A stretch of DNA of 64,000 nt from Tisiphia sp964030975. GTDB taxonomy: Bacteria; Pseudomonadota; Alphaproteobacteria; Rickettsiales; Rickettsiaceae. Each line of letters starts with the position of its first letter. The first letter of the stretch is position 1. The notes beneath the pieces were generated by a model. The model was not told the origin of the DNA. It did no database searches and worked only from the letters and a program-made list of their open reading frames with translations. This document shows, piece by piece, positions 1 to 7,032 of this stretch. A program made the position numbers and the translations under genes. The DNA is taken from contig NZ_CAXIQH010000001.1 in the NCBI RefSeq assembly GCF_964030975.1, positions 62,001 through 126,000 on the forward strand. Reading direction: 5' to 3'.

Positions 1-338
1 TGCATAACTTTATAAGGGTGCATATATTTCATTAAATCGAAATGTGCTACTTGCCCTAAAGCATGCACCCCTGCATCAGTCCTACCGGCTCCGTGTACTG
101 CTACTATTTCACCAGTAAATTTATAGATACCATCTTCCAGTATTTGTTGAATAGATAAAGCATCACTCTGCTTCTGCCAACCAACAAAAGCAGTTCCTAA
201 ATATTCAATAGTAATTTTATATCTATAAAAATCTAAATTCTTAGTGGTCTGCAAAATTGATGGGTTATCATTATCGCTCTCATGATCTTTAATATCATTA
301 CCGTGTAGATGAGAATCTAAACCAAAACATAGCCTCAT
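1..338 (-). CDS. truA: tRNA pseudouridine synthase A, N-terminal part (runs off the window)
   Basis: Isomerises U38-U40 in the anticodon arm of tRNAs. About 112 codons are visible before the window edge. After a leader the protein reads ITIEYLGTAFVGWQKQ, the TruA N-terminus, and then GAGRTDAGVHALGQVAHF, which carries the catalytic Asp (RTDAGVHA). The ATG at 336-338 is preceded by a weak GAAGAG. It gives about 38 residues ahead of the usual TruA start; this leader (MRLCFGLDSHLHGND...) is hydrophilic and not part of the family. A later start cannot be excluded, but no ATG, GTG or TTG codon lies closer to the domain with a clear ribosome binding site. Identity is certain; the start is less so. 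Confidence 0.9.
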   Translation of the reverse strand, partial: MRLCFGLDSHLHGNDIKDHESDNDNPSILQTTKNLDFYRYKITIEYLGTAFVGWQKQSDALSIQQILEDGIYKFTGEIVAVHGAGRTDAGVHALGQVAHFDLMKYMHPYKVM

Positions 339-354
339 AAAAAATCTCTTCACT

Positions 355-531
355 CGTTATTTCCAACAGTCTCCTAGGGTCTGTAAAGGTTTCTAATTGA
401 TCTATATTTTGGCTCTTTTTTTCTACGAATAAACATGATTTTCTTGAAATAGGTACACTATTCCTTCAAAAATCCTATGTATTCTCACTAAGAAATAGCT
501 CAAAATATAGATCAATTAGAAACCTTTACAG
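355..531. repeat. MITE family B variant with a solo family B end
   Basis: 355-377 matches the right end of the intact family B MITE at 41954-42120 (GTTATTTCCAACAGTCTCCT). It is followed by a 152-bp unit (380-531) bounded by near-perfect 31-bp inverted repeats that start CTGTAAAGGTTTCTAATTGA. The interior shares with family B the stretch around TTCTTGAAATAGGTACACTA. The inside is therefore family B but the termini differ, as if two elements had recombined. No open frame. Confidence 0.75.
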
Positions 532-537
532 TAATTA

Positions 538-665
538 TAAGAGGGTGACTTGATAGGGTCTTGATTGAAATAGTCGTGTACAGAATAAGTACCCTCTTAC
601 AAGGTTTGCCTTGAACAAATTGCAGAAGGGGCTGGAAGCAGCATCCTTGCACAATAAGATGAAGG
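538..665 (+). ncRNA. Conserved IS110-type 5' leader, candidate bridge RNA (copy 1)
   Basis: Lies directly upstream of an IS110-family transposase start. A second copy (5974-6104) is over 90% identical by eye and has no transposase. It opens with TAAGAGGGT (538-546), which pairs perfectly with ACCCTCTTA (591-599), followed by a conserved segment containing GAAGGGGCTGGAAGCAGC. Known biology: IS110-group elements carry a structured noncoding bridge RNA upstream of the transposase that base-pairs with donor and target DNA. That this segment is that RNA is inference from position, conservation and the stem. Confidence 0.5.
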
Positions 666-675
666 AGATTATATC

Positions 676-852
676 ATGAGTAAAATAATAGGTCTAGATG
701 TAAGTAAAAAATGGTTTTCAATATTTAAAAGATTTATATGATAGACTTGTTAATAATTTTAAACTAAAAAGGTTGCTATAGTTGCATGTATGCGTAAACT
801 ACTTGAAATGTGCCATAAACTTATTCAACAAACACGTTGTTTTGTTATTTAG
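676..852 (+). pseudogene. IS110-family transposase, internally deleted remnant
   Basis: The ATG at 676 opens MSKIIGLDVSK, the start of the DEDD RuvC-like domain of IS110 transposases. The frame stops after 21 codons. From about 740 the sequence reads YDRLVNNFKLK and, after a one-base slip, KVAIVACMRKLLEMCHKL up to a TAG at 850-852; this is the C-terminal signature of the same family. Roughly the middle 250 codons are missing, so the protein is dead. The upstream leader is retained. AGGAG sits about 10 bases before the ATG. Confidence 0.75.
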
Positions 853-864
853 ATAAAAGATAGT

Positions 865-1005
865 TGCTGTCGAAAATAACTAAAGCAGTTCTATATTGGA
901 CTCTTTTGGGCTGCTGATAAACAGGATTTTTTTGAAATAGGATTAACTATTTCCGGCAAAAATCTTATTAATTTTCGCTTAAAAATACTCAAAATTTGTA
1001 ACAGG
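865..1005. repeat. Degraded MITE family B copy
   Basis: Starts TGTCGAAAATAACTAAAGCA and shares GGCTGCT.ATAAACAGGAT and a TTGAAATAGG..AACTATTCC-like core with the complete family B element at 41954-42120. The right terminus has decayed into the inverted tRNA duplication that follows. No coding content. Confidence 0.65.
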
Positions 1006-1019
1006 GTAAAAAATAGATT

Positions 1020-1330
1020 TTTTTGTAGGTCAAATTTCAGGATTATTGTCTGAGAAATTACATCTGAATTACATCTGAATTTTTTAGTAAGAGTAGAAAA
1101 CCCTGAAAACTTAGAGATATATGGTGGGCGATGACAGACTCGAACTGCCGACCCTCTCGGTGTAAACGAAAATGCCTGCGGTTCAAAACCACTATCGCCC
1201 ACCATTTCTTATCAGCCTTCCAGGCTTTTCTGACTCTTACTAAAAATTTCATATGTACACCATATGTAATTTCTCAGACAAAATTCCTGAAATTTAACCT
1301 ACAAAATAGTCTGCTTTTAAGCTCTAACCC
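1020..1330. repeat. Inverted duplication of a tRNA 3' half plus downstream DNA
   Basis: The two arms face away from a centre near 1165. Each arm reads outward as a tRNA 3' half ending in CCA, then an ACTCTTACTAAAAA segment, then ATGTAATTTCTCAGACA, then TGAAATTT.ACCTACAAA. The left arm (minus strand) runs to about 1020 and the right arm (plus strand) to about 1330. The arms differ at about one position in six, so the event is old. No protein-coding gene fits here. Confidence 0.75.
1122..1200 (-). tRNA. tRNA-Val(UAC)-derived gene with a replaced 5' half, probably defective
   Basis: The minus strand reads GGGCGAT at the 5' end, an intact anticodon arm with loop TTTACAC (anticodon UAC), a T-arm with TTCGAGT, then ATCGCCC-A-CCA. 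The 3' two thirds are a normal tRNA-Val. The D-arm region is not: GTGGTTTTGAACCGC is the inverted copy of a tRNA T-arm and lacks the D-loop GG pair. It can still form a 4-bp stem with a 7-base loop, and the acceptor stem closes perfectly. The plus strand also ends ATCGCCCACCA (1194-1204), so both strands present a tRNA-like 3' end. It could be a pseudogene or an aberrant tRNA still in use. Confidence 0.5.
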
Positions 1331-1445
1331 AAAATATCAAAATTATCAGGTTAGATTTGATCTAATAATTATTAAACCTTACGGTATACCAATTATTATC
1401 GAGAATGCTTGGTAACATTGTCCTAAAACTTTGGATGCTTTCGGG

Positions 1446-2282
1446 TTATGATTTTTGTCTCCTGGCTATATATATTCCACTTGAGGTTATTATTAATGCT
1501 CCAACAATTGAAAAAATATCTGGTATTTCTTGCCAAATAACTATACTTAAAATTAAAGAAAATAAAACACTGCTATAAGCTAAAATACTCATTTCAGTAG
1601 CTAAACCAATTGCTAATCCTTTATTTAATAATATTTGGTGTAAAAGCATCAACAGAGCATTGATTAATAGCAAAACCCAATCCTTTAAAGATACTTGTGT
1701 TATAGCAAGATTCATTAAAAACGGTAACATACCAAGAGAAGCTACCCCAAAATAATATACTAACACTCTATCTGAATTTTCTGTTTTTAGTAAATTTTTT
1801 ATTGATATGAGAGTTAGTGCCATAAATATTCCACTAAACAATCCAAGAATTGCTCCCAAATTTGTAATTTCTCTCGACGGTTTTAATATTAATAAGCACC
1901 CGATAAAGCCAATTATTGCTAGAAAAAATAGTTCTCTGTTGATAGATTTATCAATAAAAATGCTAGTTATTAGTAATACCCAAAATGGAGAAAAACTTGT
2001 AAGTGTACTGACATTGAAAAGAGACAAGTAATTTACTGACGAAAACATGCAATACCAATACCCTATACCTAATAATCCCCTGGTAATTAGCGCCCAATAA
2101 TGTTGTGACACTATTAATTTACCCCGAGACCTTATAATTTTTGGTAAGAAAAAGATAGTACAAAGAAAAAATTGTAAAAACACCACTAAAGAAATAGGAG
2201 TATTGCTATTAAGAGATTTTACTATACTGGCTTTCATTGCCCCAAGTCCAAATGCACTTAAAATATATAATGTTGCTTTCAT
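1446..2282 (-). CDS. EamA/DMT-family transporter
   Basis: A 278-residue, very hydrophobic protein with about ten predicted membrane helices in two similar halves, as in the drug/metabolite transporter superfamily. Visible hallmarks include the first-repeat segment ending in FSPFWVLLITSIFIDK and a late SILAYSSVLFSLILSIVIWQEIP, the usual helix-9 region with its acidic motif. Rickettsiales carry several such carriers, one characterised as an S-adenosylmethionine importer, but the substrate here cannot be told from sequence. The gene stands alone among remnants. No good ribosome binding site is visible before the ATG. Family confident, substrate unknown. Confidence 0.85.
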   Translation of the reverse strand: MKATLYILSAFGLGAMKASIVKSLNSNTPISLVVFLQFFLCTIFFLPKIIRSRGKLIVSQHYWALITRGLLGIGYWYCMFSSVNYLSLFNVSTLTSFSPFWVLLITSIFIDKSINRELFFLAIIGFIGCLLILKPSREITNLGAILGLFSGIFMALTLISIKNLLKTENSDRVLVYYFGVASLGMLPFLMNLAITQVSLKDWVLLLINALLMLLHQILLNKGLAIGLATEMSILAYSSVLFSLILSIVIWQEIPDIFSIVGALIITSSGIYIARRQKS

Positions 2283-2544
2283 AAGTATGCTTTAATCAAG
2301 TGTTGTCTACTCTTTTCCCTCTCTTTAATCTGTTTTATCATGTGCTGAGGTAAAACACACAGATTTTTCATGGTATTTTGTAGGGGTAAAATCAATTATT
2401 TCGTAATTAGTAATAATTATTAATATAAAATGGATATTCTTTTTATCTATCAACGTACTTCTTTGATGTCTGCAAGAATGATAACCCCTGTTTGTCAATG
2501 ATTTTTACATATATTTAACATACTTCTGGTTCTAGATATCAACC
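2283..2544. other. Intergenic spacer without recognised features
   Basis: AT-rich spacer between the divergent ends of the DMT transporter and the first 140-bp MITE. I see no open frame, tRNA, clear promoter or repeat shared with other parts of the window. Confidence 0.5.
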
Positions 2545-2684
2545 TATAGTTATGCTCATAGGATTAGGTGATAAAGAACATAACGATTGTAAGTTGTCAT
2601 TCCCGCGAAGGCGGGAATCTAGATACCTGCTTTCGCAGGTATGACACAAAGTTTGTATCACCTAATTCTATAGGTTTGACTATA
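2545..2684. mobile_element. MITE family A, copy 1 (140 bp)
   Basis: Ends TATAGTTATGCTCATAGGAT and, inverted, TATAGTCAAACCTATAGAAT; the imperfect terminal repeats continue to GGTGATA. The centre carries the palindrome CATTCCCGCGAAGGCGGGAA followed by ACCTGCTTTCGCAGGT. It truncates the ISAs1 remnant at its right border. The same 140-bp unit recurs at 4103, 4418, 11393, 41653, 48097 and 58591, and is cut by the window edge at 63959. Confidence 0.9.
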
Positions 2685-2959
2685 GAATCAAGACTAGTAA
2701 AAAAACGTCTAATTGTACAATCACTAGGCGTACCATTTTCAAACGGAAAATATTCTCTCAAAGTATCAATATGTGCCTTGCCAAATTCTTCAATCTCCTC
2801 CCAACTCTCCGCCCGTGCGGCAACCGCTACTATTGCTAAAAACACTAACTCTATTAAGGGATATGCTATCTTACTTTCTTGTCTATGATCTTCAATATCC
2901 CAAAAATGTTCTGCAAAGTTCTTGACGAATTCTCTCTCTCTTAACATCACTATCTCCAA
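2685..2959 (-). pseudogene. ISAs1-family transposase, N-terminal fragment
   Basis: About 90 codons reading FAEHFWDIEDHRQESKIAYP...ARAESWEEIEEFGKAH...FPFENGTPSDCTIRRFFTSLD. This is the N-terminal domain of ISAs1 / H-repeat-associated transposases (typically about 370 residues). The frame then enters the 140-bp MITE and stops at 2597. Beyond the MITE no continuation of the transposase is recognisable, so the catalytic DDE domain is gone. Confidence 0.75.
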
Positions 2960-3114
2960 ATAATAATTATTTTATTAAGAGATTCTTACGATATTACTCC
3001 ACTATTTGCAAAAACTTTATTATTAACATTTCTTTACCTTTTGTTCATGAGACCGCCGTGGGGCAATAGTTTATTACAATTTACATAAAAAATCCTGAAA
3101 TATTAAAACAAACA

Positions 3115-3600
3115 ATGGATTATTTAATAAATGTCAATCAAGGCAAGGCTCATGAATTTAACCGTGAAGTTGGTGAATTTAAACAGGAGCATACCGTTAT
3201 TCAAAATAAACTCGATAGATTGATGGATTTCTTAGTAGATGGCAGTTTTACTAGAGAAGAATTTTTACGTAAGAAAGCTCAATTAAAGGAAAGACAATAT
3301 GAATTAACTGAACTAATTAAGAGTTATGACAAAGTAGATGATAAGCTTTCTAAAAAGCTTGCAGACCTTGTATGTATTAGTATAAACGCCTATGAAACTT
3401 TTAAAGGTTCGACACTTGATGAAAAAAGGGAATTATTAAATTTTATATTTTCGAACCTAACACTCGAGGGCTGTAACCTGCATTACGTTCTGGCTTTTCC
3501 ATTCACAGAATTGCAAAAAGTAGCAAACTGTCCCGAATGGCGGATAGGGTGGGATTCGAACCCACGGTACGGTTGCCCGTACGCTAGTTTTCAAGACTAG
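3115..3600 (+). pseudogene. Large serine recombinase, C-terminal fragment reading into tRNA-Ser
   Basis: The translation holds the coiled-coil and C-terminal tail typical of large serine recombinases: a basic/acidic heptad region (KLDRLMDFLVDGSFTREEFLRKKAQLKERQYELTELI split over residues 40-75), then EKRELLNFIFSNLTLEG and LHYVLAFPFTEL. The frame is open upstream to about 3076 but has no catalytic domain. The natural end is probably CPEWR near 3540; from there the frame runs through the antisense strand of tRNA-Ser and stops at 3600 inside it. This suggests an integrated element that used this tRNA as its attachment site and has since decayed. Not expected to be functional. Confidence 0.7.
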
Positions 3601-3627
3601 ATCCTTAAACCACTCGGACACCTACCC
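3538..3627 (-). tRNA. tRNA-Ser(UGA)
   Basis: The minus strand folds as a class II tRNA. Acceptor stem GGGTAGG pairs with CCTATCC (one G-U), followed by discriminator G and an encoded CCA. Anticodon stem CTAGT/ACTAG encloses loop CTTGAAA with anticodon UGA. There is a long variable arm (GTACGG..CCGTAC) and a normal T-arm with TTCGAAT. 90 bases including CCA. A recombinase fragment abuts its 3' end. Confidence 0.95.
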
Positions 3628-3935
3628 AGGATAATACATATCAGATAAACTGAAAAAATTCAAGTGTAAATATTTGTATAATATAACAGGGCAGTTTAAA
3701 AGTCGCAATCAATGATTAAATATTTTTGCGAATTATAAGCTAATATTAGCTTGAGTTTGGGAAGGAAGGAGAGACAATTGTATTAAGAATAGTAATCTAA
3801 TATTAAAAGTTTGTAGGATGTTTTGTCGTTGCAACAAGTATACTGCAAGCTCTATAACCTGAATATTAATTACTTTTGGCTAATATGTAAAACGATTGAA
3901 AATTTTAAAAAATTGGATGAAAGTAAAAAAAATCT
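3628..3935. other. Gap with a solo repeat end only
   Basis: Contains one terminal fragment of palindromic family C at about 3690-3718 (GGGCAGTTTAAAAGTCGCAA). The remainder is AT-rich DNA with no open frame or RNA that I recognise. Confidence 0.5.
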
Positions 3936-4417
3936 AGGGCGTGTCATCAGTTCAACAAAATTACAGAAGCAGCAAGATGAATAGCCCCCAAAAAGTTTTG
4001 AGCCGTTTTATCATAACGGGTTGCAATCGCCCCATATTGTTTAAGCTTAGCAAAAAAATTTTCAATTAAGTGTCGTGCCTTATAAATATCTGTATCCAAT
4101 TCTATAGTGAAACCTATTGAATTAGGTGATACAAACTTTGTGTCATACCTGCGAAAGCAGGTATCTAGATTCCCGCCTACGCGGGAATGACAACTTACAA
4201 TAGTTATGTTCTTTATCACCTAATCCTATAGGCATAACTATATTGGAATTTTGCGGTTCTTCCTTGATGGAATTACAGCCACACAACCTTTTTCTTTTAG
4301 CCTGTTCCTTACCCGCTCATATGCATCATAAGCCTTATCTGCAAGTACATGAAATCCTTGTGTTAGTTTTTCCATTAGTGCATCACTCCCTTGCAAATCA
4401 TGTGCCTGTCCTGCTGT
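3936..4417 (-). pseudogene. IS5-family transposase remnant broken by two MITEs
   Basis: Two coding pieces remain on the minus strand. The middle piece (4243-4417) reads TAGQAHDLQGSDALMEKL...LADKAYDAYERVRNRL...VIPSRKNRKIP, including the DDE-domain DKAYD. The C-terminal piece (3947-4102) reads DTDIYKARHLIENFFAKLKQ...ATRYDKTAQNFL...AASVILLN, with the terminal Glu region. MITE copy 2 lies between them; removing it with one TA rejoins the frame as RKIPIELDTDIYKARH. The element end (GGGCGTGTCATCAG) is at about 3938. Everything N-terminal is lost. Confidence 0.85.
4103..4242. mobile_element. MITE family A, copy 2 (140 bp)
   Basis: Same 140-bp unit, oriented opposite to copy 1. It sits inside the IS5-family transposase remnant. 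Taking out 138 bp and leaving a single TA restores the transposase frame exactly, which fixes the boundaries and a TA target duplication. Its central palindrome is the variant CATTCCCGCGTAGGCGGGAA. Confidence 0.9.
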
Positions 4418-4557
4418 TATAGTGAAACCTATTGAATTAGGTGATACAAACTTTGTGTTAACCTTGCGAAAGCAGGTATCTAGATTCCCGCCTTCGCGGG
4501 AATGACAACTTACAATCGTTATGTTCTTTATCACCTAATCCTATGAGTATAACACTA
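4418..4557. mobile_element. MITE family A, copy 3 (140 bp)
   Basis: Interrupts the upstream side of the same IS5-family remnant. The left terminus is TATAGTGAAACCTATTGAAT; the right terminus is slightly decayed (CTATGAGTATAACACTA). The internal variant AACCTTGCGAAAGCAGGT is shared with copies at 11393 and 41653. Confidence 0.88.
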
Positions 4558-4776
4558 TCTCTTTCTTTCTATTTTTTTGTCTAAAATTTGGGAACCATTA
4601 TAGTTTTTCAGTTTATCATGATTTCTGATATTTTTAGTATAAATTCTTTATAGCAAAATCTATTATTGCTTGAAAATTTTACAATTAAAAGATGTGAAAA
4701 CTATAAAAATTACATCTGAAAATTAAGATTTTAGGAAGAAATTGAAAAACCGTGAACGGTCACGGAGACTGTTGGG

Positions 4777-5361
4777 TTAGCTGTATAATTGAAAGCTTTT
4801 TACCTTAAAGCTCTTTCTATGGTAAGGCGAAAGACCATGAAAGTGTATAGCATTTAGATGCTCTTTCGTCCCATAACCGAAGTTCTTATGCCACATATAT
4901 TCTGGAAATTCTTTGGCATACTCAAGTAGCAAACGATCTCTAGTAACTTTTGCAATAATAGATGCAGCTCCAATAGAAATCGATAAATTATCGCCATTTA
5001 CTATACTAATAAATCTTGAATCGTCAAATTTCATGTTACCATCTATTAATACTGTATCTGGTTTAACAGAAAGATTTGCTACTGATATAGTACAAGCCTT
5101 CTTAGTTGCTTCAAGGATATTAATTATATCTATCTCATCGTGATACACTATACCAACAGACCAAATATAATTCTGAGTTATTTGTTCATATAACAAATTC
5201 CTCTTTTCTCTAGTAAGTTTTTTGGAATCTTTAATACCATTTATGATTTTTGTTTGATCAATGATGACAGATGCAGCTACTACAGGCCCGACTAACGGTC
5301 CTCTACCAGCTTCATCTACTCCAGCTACTAATCCAAAATATTTTTGTTCTAATGCAAACAT
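4777..5361 (-). CDS. rnhB: Ribonuclease HII
   Basis: Cleaves the RNA strand of RNA-DNA hybrids and removes misincorporated ribonucleotides. The 194-residue protein has GVDEAGRGPLVGPVVAA at residues 14-30, with the first two catalytic acids in DEAGRG (D16, E17). VLIDGNMK carries the third acid and SIIAKVTRDRLL the fourth catalytic region. Length is normal. A GAAGG ribosome binding site sits six bases before the ATG. It stands alone between repeats, so it is probably expressed from its own promoter. Confidence 0.97.
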   Translation of the reverse strand: MFALEQKYFGLVAGVDEAGRGPLVGPVVAASVIIDQTKIINGIKDSKKLTREKRNLLYEQITQNYIWSVGIVYHDEIDIINILEATKKACTISVANLSVKPDTVLIDGNMKFDDSRFISIVNGDNLSISIGAASIIAKVTRDRLLLEYAKEFPEYMWHKNFGYGTKEHLNAIHFHGLSPYHRKSFKVKSFQLYS

Positions 5362-5433
5362 AATACCTTCTATTTTTTATCCAGAATTCCTTTCTATAGC
5401 TAACCAGCTAAGGTTCTAGATAATCTCTCCGAT

Positions 5434-5528
5434 CATTGCGAGGGAGCCACTTCAGTGGCGACGAAACAATCCAAAAAATGATTCCAGATTTGGATTGCTT
5501 CGTCGGCTTACGCCTCCTCGCAATGACA
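5434..5528. repeat. CATTGCGAGG palindrome (family P)
   Basis: About 95 bp: TCATTGCGAGGGAGCCACTT on the left and its inverse CGCCTCCTCGCAATGAC on the right, with inner arms GACGAAACAATCC / GGATTGCTTCGTC. Partial copies follow near 5605-5660. Copies recur at 19602, 19981, 43500, 58804, 60543 and 63718. Confidence 0.85.
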
Positions 5529-5666
5529 TTTAGGAACTTATAACAATATCAAGAACTTATTCACTTACCTTACGCATAATCCACACGGCAATTTAAAAGG
5601 CGTCATTGCGAGACCACGTGAGTGTAGTGGCAATTGTAAGTTGTCATTCTTAGCAACGGTACATAG

Positions 5667-5970
5667 TGTCCGGGTAAAATTTTGTCCCAAGGTTTAAAGG
5701 TGGCATAAGTCCTAAAGTTCAGGTATAATACCTGTTAACACAACTTTAAAAAGGATTTATGCCATGTATCAACATAGCACATTTGGGGTAATTGTAAAAT
5801 TATTAGATAGAGAAATAATATCAAAATTAGTAAAGAGCCATCAAAGTGATAAGTATAGCAAGAAATTTAGTACATGGAATCATTTAGTAACTATGTTATT
5901 TGGTCACTTTACTGATTGTCGAAGTTTGCGTGACCTAGGCTCTTATATCTTAAAAAAGTGTTATAAGTAG
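5667..5970 (+). pseudogene. IS4-family transposase, N-terminal fragment
   Basis: An apparent IS end (GTGTCCGGGTAAAATTTTGT) is followed by an ATG at 5764 and 68 codons: MYQHSTFGVIVKLLDREIIS...SDKYSKKFSTWNHLVTMLFGHFTDCRSLRDL. This is the N-terminal domain seen in one IS4-type group (DUF4372-like). The frame ends where the IS110-type leader starts, so the catalytic domain is lost. Confidence 0.75.
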
Positions 5971-5973
5971 TTA

Positions 5974-6104
5974 TAAGAGGGTGACTTGATAGGCTCTTGA
6001 CTGTGAAATAGTCGTACACAGAATAAGTACCCTCTTACAAGGTTTGCTTTGAACAAATTGCAGAAGGGGCTGGAAGCAGCAGCCTTGCACAATAAGATGA
6101 AGAA
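5974..6104 (+). ncRNA. Conserved IS110-type 5' leader, candidate bridge RNA (copy 2)
   Basis: Nearly identical to 538-665, including the closing stem TAAGAGGGT (5974-5982) and ACCCTCTTA (6029-6037) and the GAAGGGGCTGGAAGCAGC segment. After about 6104 the copies diverge and no transposase follows. It interrupts the IS4-family remnant. Either an element end left by deletion or a leader moved in trans. Confidence 0.5.
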
Positions 6105-6196
6105 GTATAATATTTTTGTCCTACTTGGCATAACCTCTCTCTTTTAATTTGAGAGATTCTTATACTCTATTTCCGGATAATTACCTTGTTACCAAT

Positions 6197-6254
6197 TATG
6201 ATCATATACCATGTTATCGACAAATTTCAAAAAAGTCTATTGTATATGATCATA
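6197..6254. promoter_or_regulatory. Inverted repeat upstream of the amino-acid-binding protein
   Basis: TATGATCATATAC (6197-6209) and its exact inverse GTATATGATCATA (6242-6254) flank a 32-base loop, about 50 bases ahead of the next gene. The same 13-mer occurs once more at 11894-11906, also upstream of a possible transcription unit. It may be an operator pair or include a TATGAT -10 box; no good -35 box is evident. Confidence 0.4.
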
Positions 6255-6300
6255 AGAAGTGCAATAATATAGTGACGATTAAAATAGTTATTTGATTTTT

Positions 6301-7032
6301 ATGAGATTAATAAAGCTCTTCTTCCTTATTGTATCTTCTTTTTTAATGTCTGGTTGTGATAACAAATCTCAAGATAAGAACTTAATAGTTGCAACTTCTG
6401 CAGATAATCCACCTTATGAATTTATTCAAAATGGGCAGATAGTAGGACTTGACATTGATATTATTAATGCTATAGGAGAAAAACTAGAAAAAAAAGTTAT
6501 AATTAAAAATTTTGATTTTAATGGCTTACTTGCATCCTTGGCTAGCGAAAATGTTGATATAGTGATCGCTGGATTAACAGTGACCGAAGAGCGTAAAAAA
6601 CACATTAGCTTTTCAGAATCTTACGTAACAACTAACGTGTCAGTGTTATATAGAGCAACAGATGATTTAAAGGTGGTTGAAGATTTGGATAATAAAGTTG
6701 TTGGTGTACAACTTGGTACAACATGGGCGGTGATAGTTCAGGATTTAGCCAAGCAGTTTAATATTAGGACAAATTATTTATCAAATAATTTAATGCTAGT
6801 TGAAGAATTAAAGTCAAAAGTTATAGATGTGGTGGTACTAGAGGAATCACAATCTAAGAAATTTATTGAGAATAATCCTGATTTTGCTAGTTTTAGTTTA
6901 ACAGAGTTCTCATCTGAACTTGCTATCGCTATGCCAAAAGATTCTAAACTTGTTGAAAATGTTAATAAAGCTATTAGTGAATTAAAAAAAGATGGTACAA
7001 TTAGTCGTATTACTAAAAAATGGCTTCAATAG
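6301..7032 (+). CDS. Amino-acid ABC transporter substrate-binding lipoprotein
   Basis: Family 3 solute-binding protein of the polar amino acid (glutamine/arginine type) ABC importers. It starts with a lipoprotein signal, hydrophobic core then LMSG-C, so it should be lipid-anchored. The mature part shows NPPYEFIQNGQIVGLDIDIINAIG, LLASLASENVDIVIAGLTVTEERKKHI split over residues 75-105, and VVGVQLGTTW, the ligand-cleft segments of this family. I prefer the ATG at 6301; a TTG three codons earlier is possible. No permease or ATPase gene lies nearby, so partners must be encoded elsewhere. It overlaps the next gene by 13 bases, suggesting co-transcription. Confidence 0.88.
   Translation: MRLIKLFFLIVSSFLMSGCDNKSQDKNLIVATSADNPPYEFIQNGQIVGLDIDIINAIGEKLEKKVIIKNFDFNGLLASLASENVDIVIAGLTVTEERKKHISFSESYVTTNVSVLYRATDDLKVVEDLDNKVVGVQLGTTWAVIVQDLAKQFNIRTNYLSNNLMLVEELKSKVIDVVVLEESQSKKFIENNPDFASFSLTEFSSELAIAMPKDSKLVENVNKAISELKKDGTISRITKKWLQ

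Noticed and set aside
538..665. Signal recognition particle RNA (because of GGGGCTGGAAGCAGC)
   Set aside because: It lacks the GUCAGG..GGAAGCAGCC apical loop in order, occurs twice and precedes an IS110 start codon.
891..1415. Three overlapping open frames around the tRNA-Val fold-back
   Set aside because: They are translations of tRNA and its inverted copy (for example RGSAVRVCHRPP); no ribosome binding site and no protein family.
2568..2888. Open frames starting in MITE A copies (MIKNITIVSCHS...)
   Set aside because: They are products of the repeat reading into neighbours. I treat them as a property of the element, not as genes.
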